A stretch of DNA of 64,000 bases from Thermodesulfitimonas autotrophica. Its GTDB lineage: Bacteria; Bacillota; Desulfotomaculia; Desulfotomaculales; Ammonificaceae. Position 1 is the first letter of the stretch, and the number at the start of each line of letters is the position of its first letter. A program made the translations under genes and the position numbers. Shown here one piece after another: positions 44,601 to 51,893 of this stretch. The notes under the pieces were generated by a model. It was given only the letters and a program-made list of their open reading frames with translations, had not been told where the DNA came from and ran no database searches. Location: assembly GCF_003815015.1 (NCBI RefSeq), contig NZ_RKRE01000002.1:310001-374000 (forward strand), written 5' to 3'.

Positions 44601-45548
44601 GATCACCCCCTCGAACTCGGGGAGCGCCACCGTCCAGGCGATATCCTGGGAAAGCCCCTGCGGGTCTGCCGCCCACTCGTCAACCGACTTGTAAAACGAA
44701 ACGACTGGTTGGAATACCGGCACCCCAAGCCGCTTCAGCAGCGCCACCCCTGAGGCCGCAACATCCTCCCGGATAAAGTCGTCCGTCCGCGCCCGGGCTG
44801 CTAAGAAAAAGGCCAAAAGCTTCACCAGCGCCGCGATCCGGGGCTTTCCTGCCGGGTCGAAGAAGAACTCCCGCACCACCTCGCCGGAACCTTTAGTCCC
44901 CAGACCCTCGTCCTTCAGCGAGTAGCAGAAGGCCGGAATAACGCCGAGGCCCCGCGCCTCTATCGCCCGGATGAGCGCGTCCTCCACCGCCAGCGTCCCG
45001 TTCACCCACTGGTTCCGGGCGAAGAGTAACCCTACGTACGGGCCCGGCTTGCCATACCACGCCAGATAATCCTCAACCCCAGTAAAGATGCTGGGCGCGT
45101 CCGGATGGTAGATACCTTCCCACGGGAAAACCTGTGGCTCTTCGACGGCCAGCGGTTCCCCGAGGACCGTAGCCGCGATGAACCGTAGCATCCGGGCGAA
45201 GTTCTCGACCCCACCCTGCACGATGTACTCGTAGCAGCGGGCCACCACCGCCGTCGGCACCGTGGAGAGACCCCAGAGCGCCGGGTCGTGCGCCACGCAA
45301 ACTATCGGCTGCCGGAAATCCTTCACCGCCGCCTCGAGCTCCGCCCAGATCGTCTCCCCTGCCGAACGGTAGAAGAAAACGAGGTCCGCCGCCGCGAGGT
45401 CCGCCAGCGCCGCCGCGAAGTCCTCCTTCCCCTCGTCGAGGTACCGCGCCGAGTAAACCTTTACCTGGAGCTCCCCCGCGACTCCCGCCGCCGCGCGCCT
45501 GAGCGTCGTCGCGTGACTGTGCCAAACCACCGCCGCAATTTTTTTCAT
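41694..45548 (-). CDS. cobN: CobN/BchH-type cobaltochelatase large subunit
   Basis: A 1284-residue chelatase catalytic subunit, the usual length of CobN. It starts MKKIAAVVWHSHATTLRRAA; family motifs include AHLDSLESVARILQRL, VCVQPKRGCAGARCDGRVC, the highly conserved VHVGTHGNLEFLPGK, YIYNADNPPEGTIAKRRSYATLVDHMQT and NDIMWADGEGLAQMLYLLGC. The ATG at 45548 follows GGAGGGGGTTGGGG; apparent coding upstream is a heptamer repeat. With ChlI/ChlD it should insert a divalent metal into a tetrapyrrole. Anaerobic cobalamin synthesis normally uses CbiK/CbiX instead, so a transport-linked CobN in an anaerobe is functionally open; cobalt, nickel or magnesium cannot be told apart from sequence. A structured leader precedes it. 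Confidence 0.93.
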   Translation of the reverse strand: MKKIAAVVWHSHATTLRRAAAGVAGELQVKVYSARYLDEGKEDFAAALADLAAADLVFFYRSAGETIWAELEAAVKDFRQPIVCVAHDPALWGLSTVPTAVVARCYEYIVQGGVENFARMLRFIAATVLGEPLAVEEPQVFPWEGIYHPDAPSIFTGVEDYLAWYGKPGPYVGLLFARNQWVNGTLAVEDALIRAIEARGLGVIPAFCYSLKDEGLGTKGSGEVVREFFFDPAGKPRIAALVKLLAFFLAARARTDDFIREDVAASGVALLKRLGVPVFQPVVSFYKSVDEWAADPQGLSQDIAWTVALPEFEGVIEPVFLGAARREGDLEIRTPVPERVARIAARVAAWVRLRQKPVAERRVAFILHNNPCASVEATVGGAAHLDSLESVARILQRLREEGYQVEAPAGGKELIDTIMARKAISEFRWTTAEEIVAKGGALKLMPVEEYRAWFDTLSDRVKARLTEAWGNPPGEAKNGVPAAMVHDGKIIITGVRYGNAVVCVQPKRGCAGARCDGRVCKILHDPDIPPPHQYLATYRWLEREFGADVIVHVGTHGNLEFLPGKGVGLSGDCYPDLGIGTVPHLYIYNADNPPEGTIAKRRSYATLVDHMQTVLTQGGLYDELAELDQYLEEYEKARLADPARAHTLEHLIIEAIKKANLDKQIPVEGGHENFVQIKEKAHAVLSVIRNTQIQDGQHIFGELPQGERRLDFLNAILRFDAGEPVSLRKAVARLMGLELGELLSAPEKVSLRHGKSYGALLEEIDRAGKAFVGLLLKGRAVTHEEAAAVLGENLSAPEHLDALNSLLPRVLDLNARVEASREMEALLAGFAGRYIPAGPSGLITRGRDDVLPTGRNFYSLDPHRVPTKAAWEVGKRLAEKVLLKHLTEEGRYPENIAIYWMCNDIMWADGEGLAQMLYLLGCRPKWLPNGRVAGIEVIPLAELGRPRVDVTVRVSGITRDNFPNCIELLDEAVQMVAALDEPLEMNFVRKHTLAQLDGAADAAAWREATLRIFASKPGTYMAGVNLAVYASAWKDEKDLADVFVYWNGYAYGKGVFGQEAFKQLQANLKTVDVTYNKVVSDEYDLFGCCCYFGTHGGMTAAARVASGKEVRTYYGDTREPEHVEVRTLADEIRRVVRTKLLNPKWIEGQKRHGYKGAGDISKRIGRVYGWEAATQEVDDWIFDAITRTFVLNEENRKFFEEHNPWALEEIARRLLEAAERGLWNADPEVLEGLKETYLEIEGWLEEKMGDVKGDFQGGAIDILTAEEVADWGAKMREIRAKLGE

Positions 45549-45570
45549 CCCCAACCCCCTCCTTAAAAAC

Positions 45571-45610
45571 GTTCGGCGTTCGACGTTCCACGTTCGAAGT
45601 TCGACGTGCA
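45571..45610 (-). repeat. Heptameric repeat run (GTCGAAC / TTCGAAC units) upstream of cobN
   Basis: The minus strand reads GTCGAAC, TTCGAAC, GTGGAAC, GTCGAAC, GCCGAAC just before the cobN ribosome binding site. A second heptameric stretch of CTACGCG/CTACGTG units lies at about 45628-45655. Translation of the array gives spurious RTWNVERRTF-like peptides, which explains the false N-terminal extension of cobN. Confidence 0.75.
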
Positions 45611-45709
45611 AGAGGCAACGAAAAACATGGAGCGGATAGCACGTAGCGCGTAGCCCCGAAACAGAGCCCGGCACCGGGAAGCCGTGCCGCCGCCCGAAAA
45701 CCGGAAAAT

Positions 45710-45875
45710 AAAAAAGACCACGCGAGATAACCTTTTCAGGTGACCTCCGTGGTCCCCAAAGTTGAACTAACGGTACTTCTGGATCGGCTTTCCCGGGCGC
45801 CTCTCCATGAGACGCCGCATCTATCCTGCCGGGTTGGCCAACGCCTTCGCAAGATTACCAGCACCCGGCTCTTAA
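45710..45875 (-). promoter_or_regulatory. Structured 5' leader of cobN with intrinsic terminator, candidate riboswitch of unrecognised class
   Basis: Starting just downstream of a strong promoter, the RNA can form GCCGGGT/AACCCGGC around an inner CTTGCGAAG hairpin, then a GGCGTCTC-ATG-GAGAGGCGCC-like stem, then an unpaired region with CCGATCCAGAAGTACC. It ends in GACCACG...CGTGGTC (45716-45722 with 45748-45754) followed by six T. The arrangement aptamer plus terminator, 160 bases before cobN, is that of a transcription-attenuating riboswitch. I looked for the B12 box, NiCo, Moco, SAM, c-di-GMP, guanidine and T-box signatures and found none convincing. Confidence 0.6.
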
Positions 45876-45879
45876 AGGG

Positions 45880-45908
45880 ATTTTAAGCCATGCCAACCAA
45901 CCTGTCAA
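45880..45908 (-). promoter_or_regulatory. Strong sigma-A promoter of the chelatase locus
   Basis: TTGACA (45903-45908), a 17-base spacer and TAAAAT (45880-45885) on the minus strand give a nearly ideal vegetative promoter. The predicted start of transcription is near 45873, at the first base pairs of the structured leader. Confidence 0.85.
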
Positions 45909-46639
45909 CGACGCCAGTCGCAAGCGGCCAACTTTGGCGCCCAAACCGCTTTCTTCCCGCACTCGCCCGTGGTAACTCCCCACTCCGGCGTTTATTTCCC
46001 CATTCGGGACCGATAAACCCCCGTTTAAAAGGAACATACTCGCCAGCCAGAAGATCTTTCCTTGAAATTTTAAGCCCTGAGGGATAAAAACTGTACCACC
46101 CCAAGCCCTTAATATGGATCGTAGCGCCTTTTGCGCGCCAGCCCAGGTTGGGTGCGATGACGGGAAATCTTCTTGTCTTAATCCGCGGCAACTTCTTAAA
46201 GAAAATGCAGGCTGCTGTGTTTGCAACATTACCAAGCTAATCGATCAACCGGTTAGTATAACGACTTTTTTTGACATTAAGGGCAGGAATTAGAGTTTGT
46301 TCGGCAAATAGAACATAATTAGCAACAGGCCACCAACACGATTGCCGACCCCAGGGCCCCTAGGAAGAAAAAAGACGCGCCCGGAAGCCCCCCGTTCGCT
46401 GATAGGCTGCGGGTGATCTCGCATCTACCTCCTCCCCCTTACCTGGGCGATCTGGATCACCCGCGCTTACCGGCCGAGGGTTAGAAATGGGCGCTCTGCT
46501 CGCCGCGGCCAACACCAGGATGAACGCGGACAAGGGAGCAAAAGGGGGTTGCGAAGGAACCGGCATTTAGCCTTCGAGCGGAATGGCAAGCGGGTCTTTG
46601 CTGGTAAGCGCTGGCAGTAGGAGGGATGCGGTTTATTTT
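45909..46639. other. Long intergenic region between cobN promoter and HD-GYP gene
   Basis: About 730 bases hold no gene that I can support; the open frames here lack homology and ribosome sites. A TTGACA at 46271-46276 on the plus strand could be the -35 of the HD-GYP gene, but the matching -10 is weak. A ten-base perfect inverted repeat, GCGGGTGATC (46409-46418) and GATCACCCGC (46455-46464), encloses 36 bases and lies in what would be that gene's 5' leader. AACCGGTTA at about 46249-46257 resembles the words upstream of the Calvin operon. Confidence 0.5.
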
Positions 46640-48775
46640 ATGGAGAAGGAAAAGTTAATACAATACTATAAAGAACTAAAACATTTACAAAAACTCCAAG
46701 AAACCATGAGCCGGGCTTTAGGGGTGGCAGCTCTGGTCACCTACCCGGACGGGTGCCCGCTTACCGAAATCACCAACCTGTGCTCTTTCTGCGCCCTACT
46801 TAACGCTAACCAGGAGGGAAGAGATAGGTGCGTAGCTTCGCGGGTGGCCACGGCCAGAGCTGCCGCGCGCGCGGAAAAGGCGGTTCTCCACACCTGCCAT
46901 GCCGGGTTGGTACACCTGGCGGTGCCCCTGCGGGTAGCAGGGGAAACGGTAGCGGTGCTGATGAGTGGCAACGTAGCGCTTGAGCCACTGGCAGAAGAGG
47001 CGGTGGCGCAACTGGCCCAGGAAACCTGTATTGAGCGGGAAGAGCTTTTGGCGGCGAGCAAAACGGTACCCGTCTGGCCTGAAGAGCGGCTTTCGACCGT
47101 CACGGAGATGATGCGGGCAGTAACGGAGACCGTGGCCCAGCTCCTGTATACCAAGCAGGAACTACAGAAAAAGGTAAACGAACTTACGGCTCTCTTTGAA
47201 TTCAGCAAAATCGTTTCCGGCAGTCTGCAGGTGGCCGAAGCTGCCCGGCGGGGGCTTCAGGCGGCGTTGGAATTGACTGGCGCCACCAGCGGGTCGGTGA
47301 TAATGCTGGGCAAAGCAGAACCAAGGGCGGCGACTGTCGAAGTAGCGGCTACCATCGAACCGTCGAGCGAACTGAAGATCATTCCTGCGGGGGAAACAAT
47401 AGCCACCGTTGAGCGAGAAGCTGCCGCCGCGCATTTTAACAGCCGTCCTCAAGAAAGCACGCCCGAAGAAAAGCGGCCGGCAGTGGCGGTACCTCTTACA
47501 GTTGGGGGCAAGGTGACGGGGGTACTTACCTTAGCGGGCAAGCCGGGAGGCCAGCACTTCAGCAAAGAAGAAGACATCTTCTTAACCACCCTGGGCACCG
47601 CTCTCGGGCTGGCGATGGAAAACGCCCGCCTTTTCCGAAAGGTCCAGGAAAGAGCAGCGATGCTCGAACGGCTAATCGAAGTGGGGCAGGTGCTATCGAG
47701 CCACCTGGATGTGGACCTGGTGCTTGAAGCGGCCATGCAAAGTGTGCGGGACGTGCTGGGAGCACAGTGGTGCCTCCTGCGGCTGCTTGACGAGAACACC
47801 GGCGAACTGGTGCTAAGAGCCAGCTTGGGTATAAGCGCTAAGTTGCAAGAAGGGATCGCCCGCATCCAGCCGGAGGGCACCCTGCTGGGCAAAGTGCTCC
47901 AGACGGGAGAACCTGTCGTAGCAGGAGATTTGGCTGCGAAGGAACTCGGAATGCGCCCGCCCCTTTACGCAGCCGAGATGCGAGCCGTGGCCTCGGTTCC
48001 CGTACGGGCCGGCGGGAAAATTTTGGGCACTTTGACAGTTTATCATTCTGTCCCGTATCGCTGGGGAGAAGAAGAAATCGGCTACCTGGTGACTATTGCC
48101 AGTCAGACAGGCTTGGCGATGGAAAATGCCCGCCTTTACTCCTCGTTGCGGGAGCACTACTCGAGTACCGTGCAGGCGCTAGCAGCAGCCCTGGAGGCCA
48201 AGGACATGTACACGAGAGGGCATTCTGTCCGGGTAGCTAAATGGGCGCGGGCATGTGCACGGGAACTGGAGCTGTCTCCTGAAGAACAGGAGCAGATTTA
48301 CCTATCCGGCCTTTTACACGACTTAGGCAAAATTGGCGTACGCGAAGATATTCTTCTTAAACCGGGCCCCCTAACCCCGGAAGAAAGAAAAGAGATGCAG
48401 AAACATCCCGAAGTAGGAGCGAGAATCCTGGAGCCGGCCCGGTTTCCTGCAGCGGTTATTGCGGCCGTGCGGCACCATCACGAAGATTATGGAGGCGGCG
48501 GTTATCCGGCCGGCCTTTCCGGAGAGGAGATCCCGCTTTTGGCGCGTATTATTCGGGTAGCCGACGCCTACGACGCCATGACCTCCGCCAGGCCTTACAG
48601 GCAGGCCTTCACCCCGGAAAGGGCGCGGGAGGAGTTGAAACGGTGCGCAGGCCAGCAATTCGATCCCCGGGTGGTGGATGCATTTTTGCGGATTCCGCAA
48701 GACGAAATAAAAGATATTGCTAAATCGGAAGGGTACCCTGATAGCCTTCTTGCGCAAAATGCTTTTTTCGCTTAG
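46640..48775 (+). CDS. PocR-GAF-GAF-HD-GYP signalling protein (c-di-GMP phosphodiesterase-like)
   Basis: A roughly 711-residue cytoplasmic signalling protein with no membrane segment. Residues about 10-170 resemble a PocR sensory domain with the Cys pattern LCSFC, DRC and CHAGL, which in other proteins senses small organic ligands or redox state. Two GAF domains follow (about 190-330 and 345-495), then an HD-GYP domain (about 505-690) with HSVRVAKWA, LLHDLGKIGV, HHHEDYGGGGYPAGL and ADAYDAMTSARPYR. The metal-binding HD and GYP motifs look intact, so it is probably an active c-di-GMP phosphodiesterase. The start is uncertain: the ATG at 46640 has GGAGGG 14 bases upstream, and the ATG at 46583 would add 19 residues with a poor site. 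It is divergent from the chelatase locus. Confidence 0.88.
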   Translation: MEKEKLIQYYKELKHLQKLQETMSRALGVAALVTYPDGCPLTEITNLCSFCALLNANQEGRDRCVASRVATARAAARAEKAVLHTCHAGLVHLAVPLRVAGETVAVLMSGNVALEPLAEEAVAQLAQETCIEREELLAASKTVPVWPEERLSTVTEMMRAVTETVAQLLYTKQELQKKVNELTALFEFSKIVSGSLQVAEAARRGLQAALELTGATSGSVIMLGKAEPRAATVEVAATIEPSSELKIIPAGETIATVEREAAAAHFNSRPQESTPEEKRPAVAVPLTVGGKVTGVLTLAGKPGGQHFSKEEDIFLTTLGTALGLAMENARLFRKVQERAAMLERLIEVGQVLSSHLDVDLVLEAAMQSVRDVLGAQWCLLRLLDENTGELVLRASLGISAKLQEGIARIQPEGTLLGKVLQTGEPVVAGDLAAKELGMRPPLYAAEMRAVASVPVRAGGKILGTLTVYHSVPYRWGEEEIGYLVTIASQTGLAMENARLYSSLREHYSSTVQALAAALEAKDMYTRGHSVRVAKWARACARELELSPEEQEQIYLSGLLHDLGKIGVREDILLKPGPLTPEERKEMQKHPEVGARILEPARFPAAVIAAVRHHHEDYGGGGYPAGLSGEEIPLLARIIRVADAYDAMTSARPYRQAFTPERAREELKRCAGQQFDPRVVDAFLRIPQDEIKDIAKSEGYPDSLLAQNAFFA

Positions 48776-48846
48776 TGTAAAGTTGCTATAGGAGTTTTGG
48801 TGGAGGTCGTGCTCCGGGTTATCACTCTCAAGAAAGGAGCCGAAAG

Positions 48847-51567
48847 ATGACTAATGCGCATGAAATGGCACCGGAGGCGGTCCTTCACGAGTTCGGCAGC
48901 GACGCCGCAACCGGTTTAAGCAGCCCCGAAGCAGGTCTCCGGCGGCAAAAATACGGTCCCAACGAACTCACCGAAACCCCGCCCAAGAGCCCCTGGCGCA
49001 TCCTCTGGGAGCAGCTCACCGCGGCGATGGTCGTTGTCCTCATCGTCGCCGCCGTCGTCTCCCTTTTCCTCGGTGAATACAAAGATGCGGTAGCCATCCT
49101 CGTCATCGTCGTGCTCAACGCCATTCTCGGCTTCACCCAGGAATACCGCGCCGAGCGAGCGATGGCCGCGCTTAAAAAATTCGCTGTTCCCGCCGCGCGG
49201 GTCCTGCGCGACGGCAAGGTGCAGGAAATCCCGGCGCGGGAGCTGGTGCCCGGGGACATTTTTTTCCTCGAGGCCGGCAACATCGTGCCTGCGGACGGGC
49301 GGTTGCTCCAGGCGGCCAACCTCAAAGTCTTCGAAGCCATCTTAACCGGCGAGTCGGTGCCCGTAGAAAAAAACGCGGCCGCGGTCGTCGCCGCGAACGC
49401 CCCCCTTGGCGACCGGGAGAATATGGTCTATAAGGGGACGACCGTTACCTACGGGAGAGGCCTGGCGGTGGCCGTCGCTACCGGGATGAAGACCGAACTC
49501 GGCCGCGTCGCCGCGCTGATCCAGACGGTCGAAAGAGAGCCTACACCCTTACAGCGCCGGATGGCGGCCCTCGGGCGCGCGCTCGGGGTCATCGCCCTCG
49601 TTATCGTCGCCGTCGTAACCGGCCTCGGGATTATGCAGGGTCAGGATCTGAAAACGATGTTCCTCACCGGCGTGAGCCTCGCCGTCGCCGCGGTGCCAGA
49701 GGGGCTCCCGGCGGCCGTCACCATCGCCCTTGCCCTCGGCGCCCAGCGGATGCTTAGGCGCCGCGCGCTCATCCGCAAACTCCCCGCCGTGGAAACCCTC
49801 GGCTCGGTCACCAAAATCTGCACCGACAAAACCGGGACCCTCACCCAAAACCGGATGACCGTTACCACCCTTCTGCTCCCGACCCGGGAAACAACGGAAG
49901 GACTTAAAACCATCGACCTCTCCGGCGCAAAAGCAGCCACGCCTCTCCTGCCCCCCGCTTCCCTGCTGCTGACCGCCGGCGCGCTTTGCAATGACGCTGT
50001 GCTAACCGAAGCAGACGGCCAGCCCGCCTACGTGGGAGACCCGACGGAGGGGGCCCTGGTGGTTGCGGCGGCCCGGTTTGATCTCCGCAAGCCCGTGTTA
50101 GAAAACTTCCTGCCCCGCGTAGCCGAAATTCCCTTTACCTCCGAGCGAAAGCGGATGACTACCATCCACCAGGTCCATGAGGAGTGCCGGACCATTCTCC
50201 CCCAGCTCTGCGAAAAGGAGCGGCCGCAATACATCTTTTTCACCAAGGGCGCCGTTGACGGTCTTCTCCAAATTTGCGACCGGGTATGGGTCGACGGGAG
50301 AGCCGAGCCGCTGAGCGAGTGGCAGGACTTGCTTTGCCGCGCCAACGAGCGCCTCTCCCGGGCAGGCTTGCGGGTGCTCGCGGTCGCCTTCCGCCCCTTC
50401 GATGCCCTCCCGGAAGCCGTGGCGGAAGGAGAAATCGAGCGTGACCTGATCTTTGCCGGGTTCGTGGGGATGATCGACCCGCCCCGGCCGGAAGCTAAAG
50501 AAGCAGTCGCCACCTGCCGCCGGGCCGGGATTGATCCCGTGATGATCACCGGCGACCACCCCTTAACCGCGCTCGCCATCGCCCGCGAACTCGGTATCGC
50601 CGCCGAACGGCGCGTCTTGACCGGCCAGGAGTTAGAAGCGTTGGCGGCGGAAGAATTAGAAAACCTGGTTGATGAAGTTTCTGTTTACGCCCGGGTCGCG
50701 CCCGAAGATAAGCTGAAAATCGTGGCGGCGCTGCAGAAAAAGGGGCATATCGTCGCAATGACCGGTGACGGGGTAAACGACGCCCCCGCTTTGAAAAAAG
50801 CCGACATCGGGGTAGCGATGGGGATAACCGGCACCGACGTGAGCAAAGAGGCCGCGGATATGGTGCTGCTCGACGACAATTTCGCCACCATCGTCGCCGC
50901 CGTTGAGGAAGGGCGGGTGATTTACGATAACGTGCGGAAATTCCTCAAGTACCTAATGACGACAAACTTAGGCGAGATCCTCGTCATCTTCGCCGGGATG
51001 CTGAGCGGCATGCCGGTGCCCCTCGCCCCGCTCCAGATTCTTTGGGTTAATTTGGTCACCGACGGTTTCCCGGCCCTCGCCCTTTCGGTTGAGCCCGCCG
51101 AGCCCGACGTGATGCGCCGGCCGCCGCCAAAGCCGCAGGAAAACATTTTCGCCGGCGGCTTAGGCACCCACATCCTCTGGGTCGGCGGCCTCATGACCGC
51201 GATCTGCCTTGGCATTGGCTACTGGCTCTGGCGCAGCGGCAACCCGGCGTGGCAGACCGTCCTCTTCACCACCCTCGCCTTCGCCCAGCTCGCCCACGTC
51301 CTCGCGATCCGCACCGGCAAAACCTCTCTTTTTACCGCCGGGCTCCTTTCCAACCGGGCGGCCTGCGGCGCCGTCCTCCTCACCGTCGCCCTGCAGCTCG
51401 CGGTCGTCTATACCCCGGCGCTGCAAGGCGTCTTCCGCACCGTCGCCCTTACCCCGGCCGAACTCCTCCTTTGCTTTGCGCTCGGCAGCCTCATCTTCTG
51501 GGCGGTCGAGATCGAGAAGTGGTTGACTCGGCGCCGCCGCTCCGCACCAGCCCGCCGAGCAGGATGA
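48847..51567 (+). CDS. Calcium-type (P2A) cation-transporting P-type ATPase
   Basis: A 906-residue P-type ATPase. It has the N-terminal cation-ATPase domain (LSSPEAGLRRQKYGPNEL), the actuator LTGESVPV, membrane segment 4 with VAAVPEGLPAAV, the phosphorylation site ICTDKTGTLTQN (about 325), KGA nucleotide-binding residues in FTKGAVDG, MITGDHPLTA, and the hinge MTGDGVNDAPALKKADIGVAMG. Ten membrane segments are expected. The PEGLPA motif and overall order fit SERCA/PMR-type Ca2+ (or Mn2+) export rather than heavy-metal P1B pumps, and no N-terminal CxxC is present. The ATG follows AAAGGAGCCGAAAG, 71 bases after the HD-GYP gene. The C-terminal tail is Arg-rich. Confidence 0.94.
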   Translation: MTNAHEMAPEAVLHEFGSDAATGLSSPEAGLRRQKYGPNELTETPPKSPWRILWEQLTAAMVVVLIVAAVVSLFLGEYKDAVAILVIVVLNAILGFTQEYRAERAMAALKKFAVPAARVLRDGKVQEIPARELVPGDIFFLEAGNIVPADGRLLQAANLKVFEAILTGESVPVEKNAAAVVAANAPLGDRENMVYKGTTVTYGRGLAVAVATGMKTELGRVAALIQTVEREPTPLQRRMAALGRALGVIALVIVAVVTGLGIMQGQDLKTMFLTGVSLAVAAVPEGLPAAVTIALALGAQRMLRRRALIRKLPAVETLGSVTKICTDKTGTLTQNRMTVTTLLLPTRETTEGLKTIDLSGAKAATPLLPPASLLLTAGALCNDAVLTEADGQPAYVGDPTEGALVVAAARFDLRKPVLENFLPRVAEIPFTSERKRMTTIHQVHEECRTILPQLCEKERPQYIFFTKGAVDGLLQICDRVWVDGRAEPLSEWQDLLCRANERLSRAGLRVLAVAFRPFDALPEAVAEGEIERDLIFAGFVGMIDPPRPEAKEAVATCRRAGIDPVMITGDHPLTALAIARELGIAAERRVLTGQELEALAAEELENLVDEVSVYARVAPEDKLKIVAALQKKGHIVAMTGDGVNDAPALKKADIGVAMGITGTDVSKEAADMVLLDDNFATIVAAVEEGRVIYDNVRKFLKYLMTTNLGEILVIFAGMLSGMPVPLAPLQILWVNLVTDGFPALALSVEPAEPDVMRRPPPKPQENIFAGGLGTHILWVGGLMTAICLGIGYWLWRSGNPAWQTVLFTTLAFAQLAHVLAIRTGKTSLFTAGLLSNRAACGAVLLTVALQLAVVYTPALQGVFRTVALTPAELLLCFALGSLIFWAVEIEKWLTRRRRSAPARRAG

Positions 51568-51811
51568 GCAGCGCCGCCGATAGCCCCATGAAAACCGCGC
51601 TTTCTCTTCAAAGACTAGTGGTGCCTCGCCAGCCTGGTGAAAGACCCTAACGGCAAAACCACCGGCTACCTCGATACTTCAATACCAGGAACAACAGCCC
51701 GCCGGCGCCGGTATCGCTACGCCTTCCGCCGGAGATAGACCACGAACTCCCGCCGCGCGAATAAAAGGTCTTCCGGCTACTGGTCTACGGGCTACATACC
51801 CCAAATCGGAC

Positions 51812-51840
51812 TTGACCCCGCAGCAGGGTTACATTATGCT
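51812..51840 (+). promoter_or_regulatory. Promoter for the envelope-protein pair
   Basis: TTGACC (51812-51817), 17 bases, then TATGCT (51835-51840), about 55 bases before the next start codon. The upstream part of the gap (51568-51811) contains no supported gene; a short plus-strand frame near 51616 reads DPNGKTTGY, reminiscent of a YD repeat, but is too short to call. Confidence 0.6.
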
Positions 51841-51893
51841 ACGATTAACAGCGCGATCAAGGGATTTTATTAAGGACAAGAAGGCGAACACCT

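Noticed and set aside
45549-45674. N-terminal extension of CobN with RTWNVERRTF sequence
   Set aside because: It is translation of a heptamer repeat; the real start with ribosome site is at 45548.
45710-45875. Cobalamin riboswitch or T-box upstream of cobN
   Set aside because: No B12 box GCCACTG and no AGGGTGG-N-ACCGCG T-box sequence is present; only a partial GACCACG resemblance.
45855-46235. Overlapping minus-strand frames of 102 and 126 codons upstream of the cobN promoter
   Set aside because: No ribosome site or known domain, and their 3' ends run into the promoter and leader.
51616-51740. YD-repeat fragment (DPNGKTTGY) after the P-type ATPase
   Set aside because: Only one short match with no repeat periodicity or flanking Rhs sequence.
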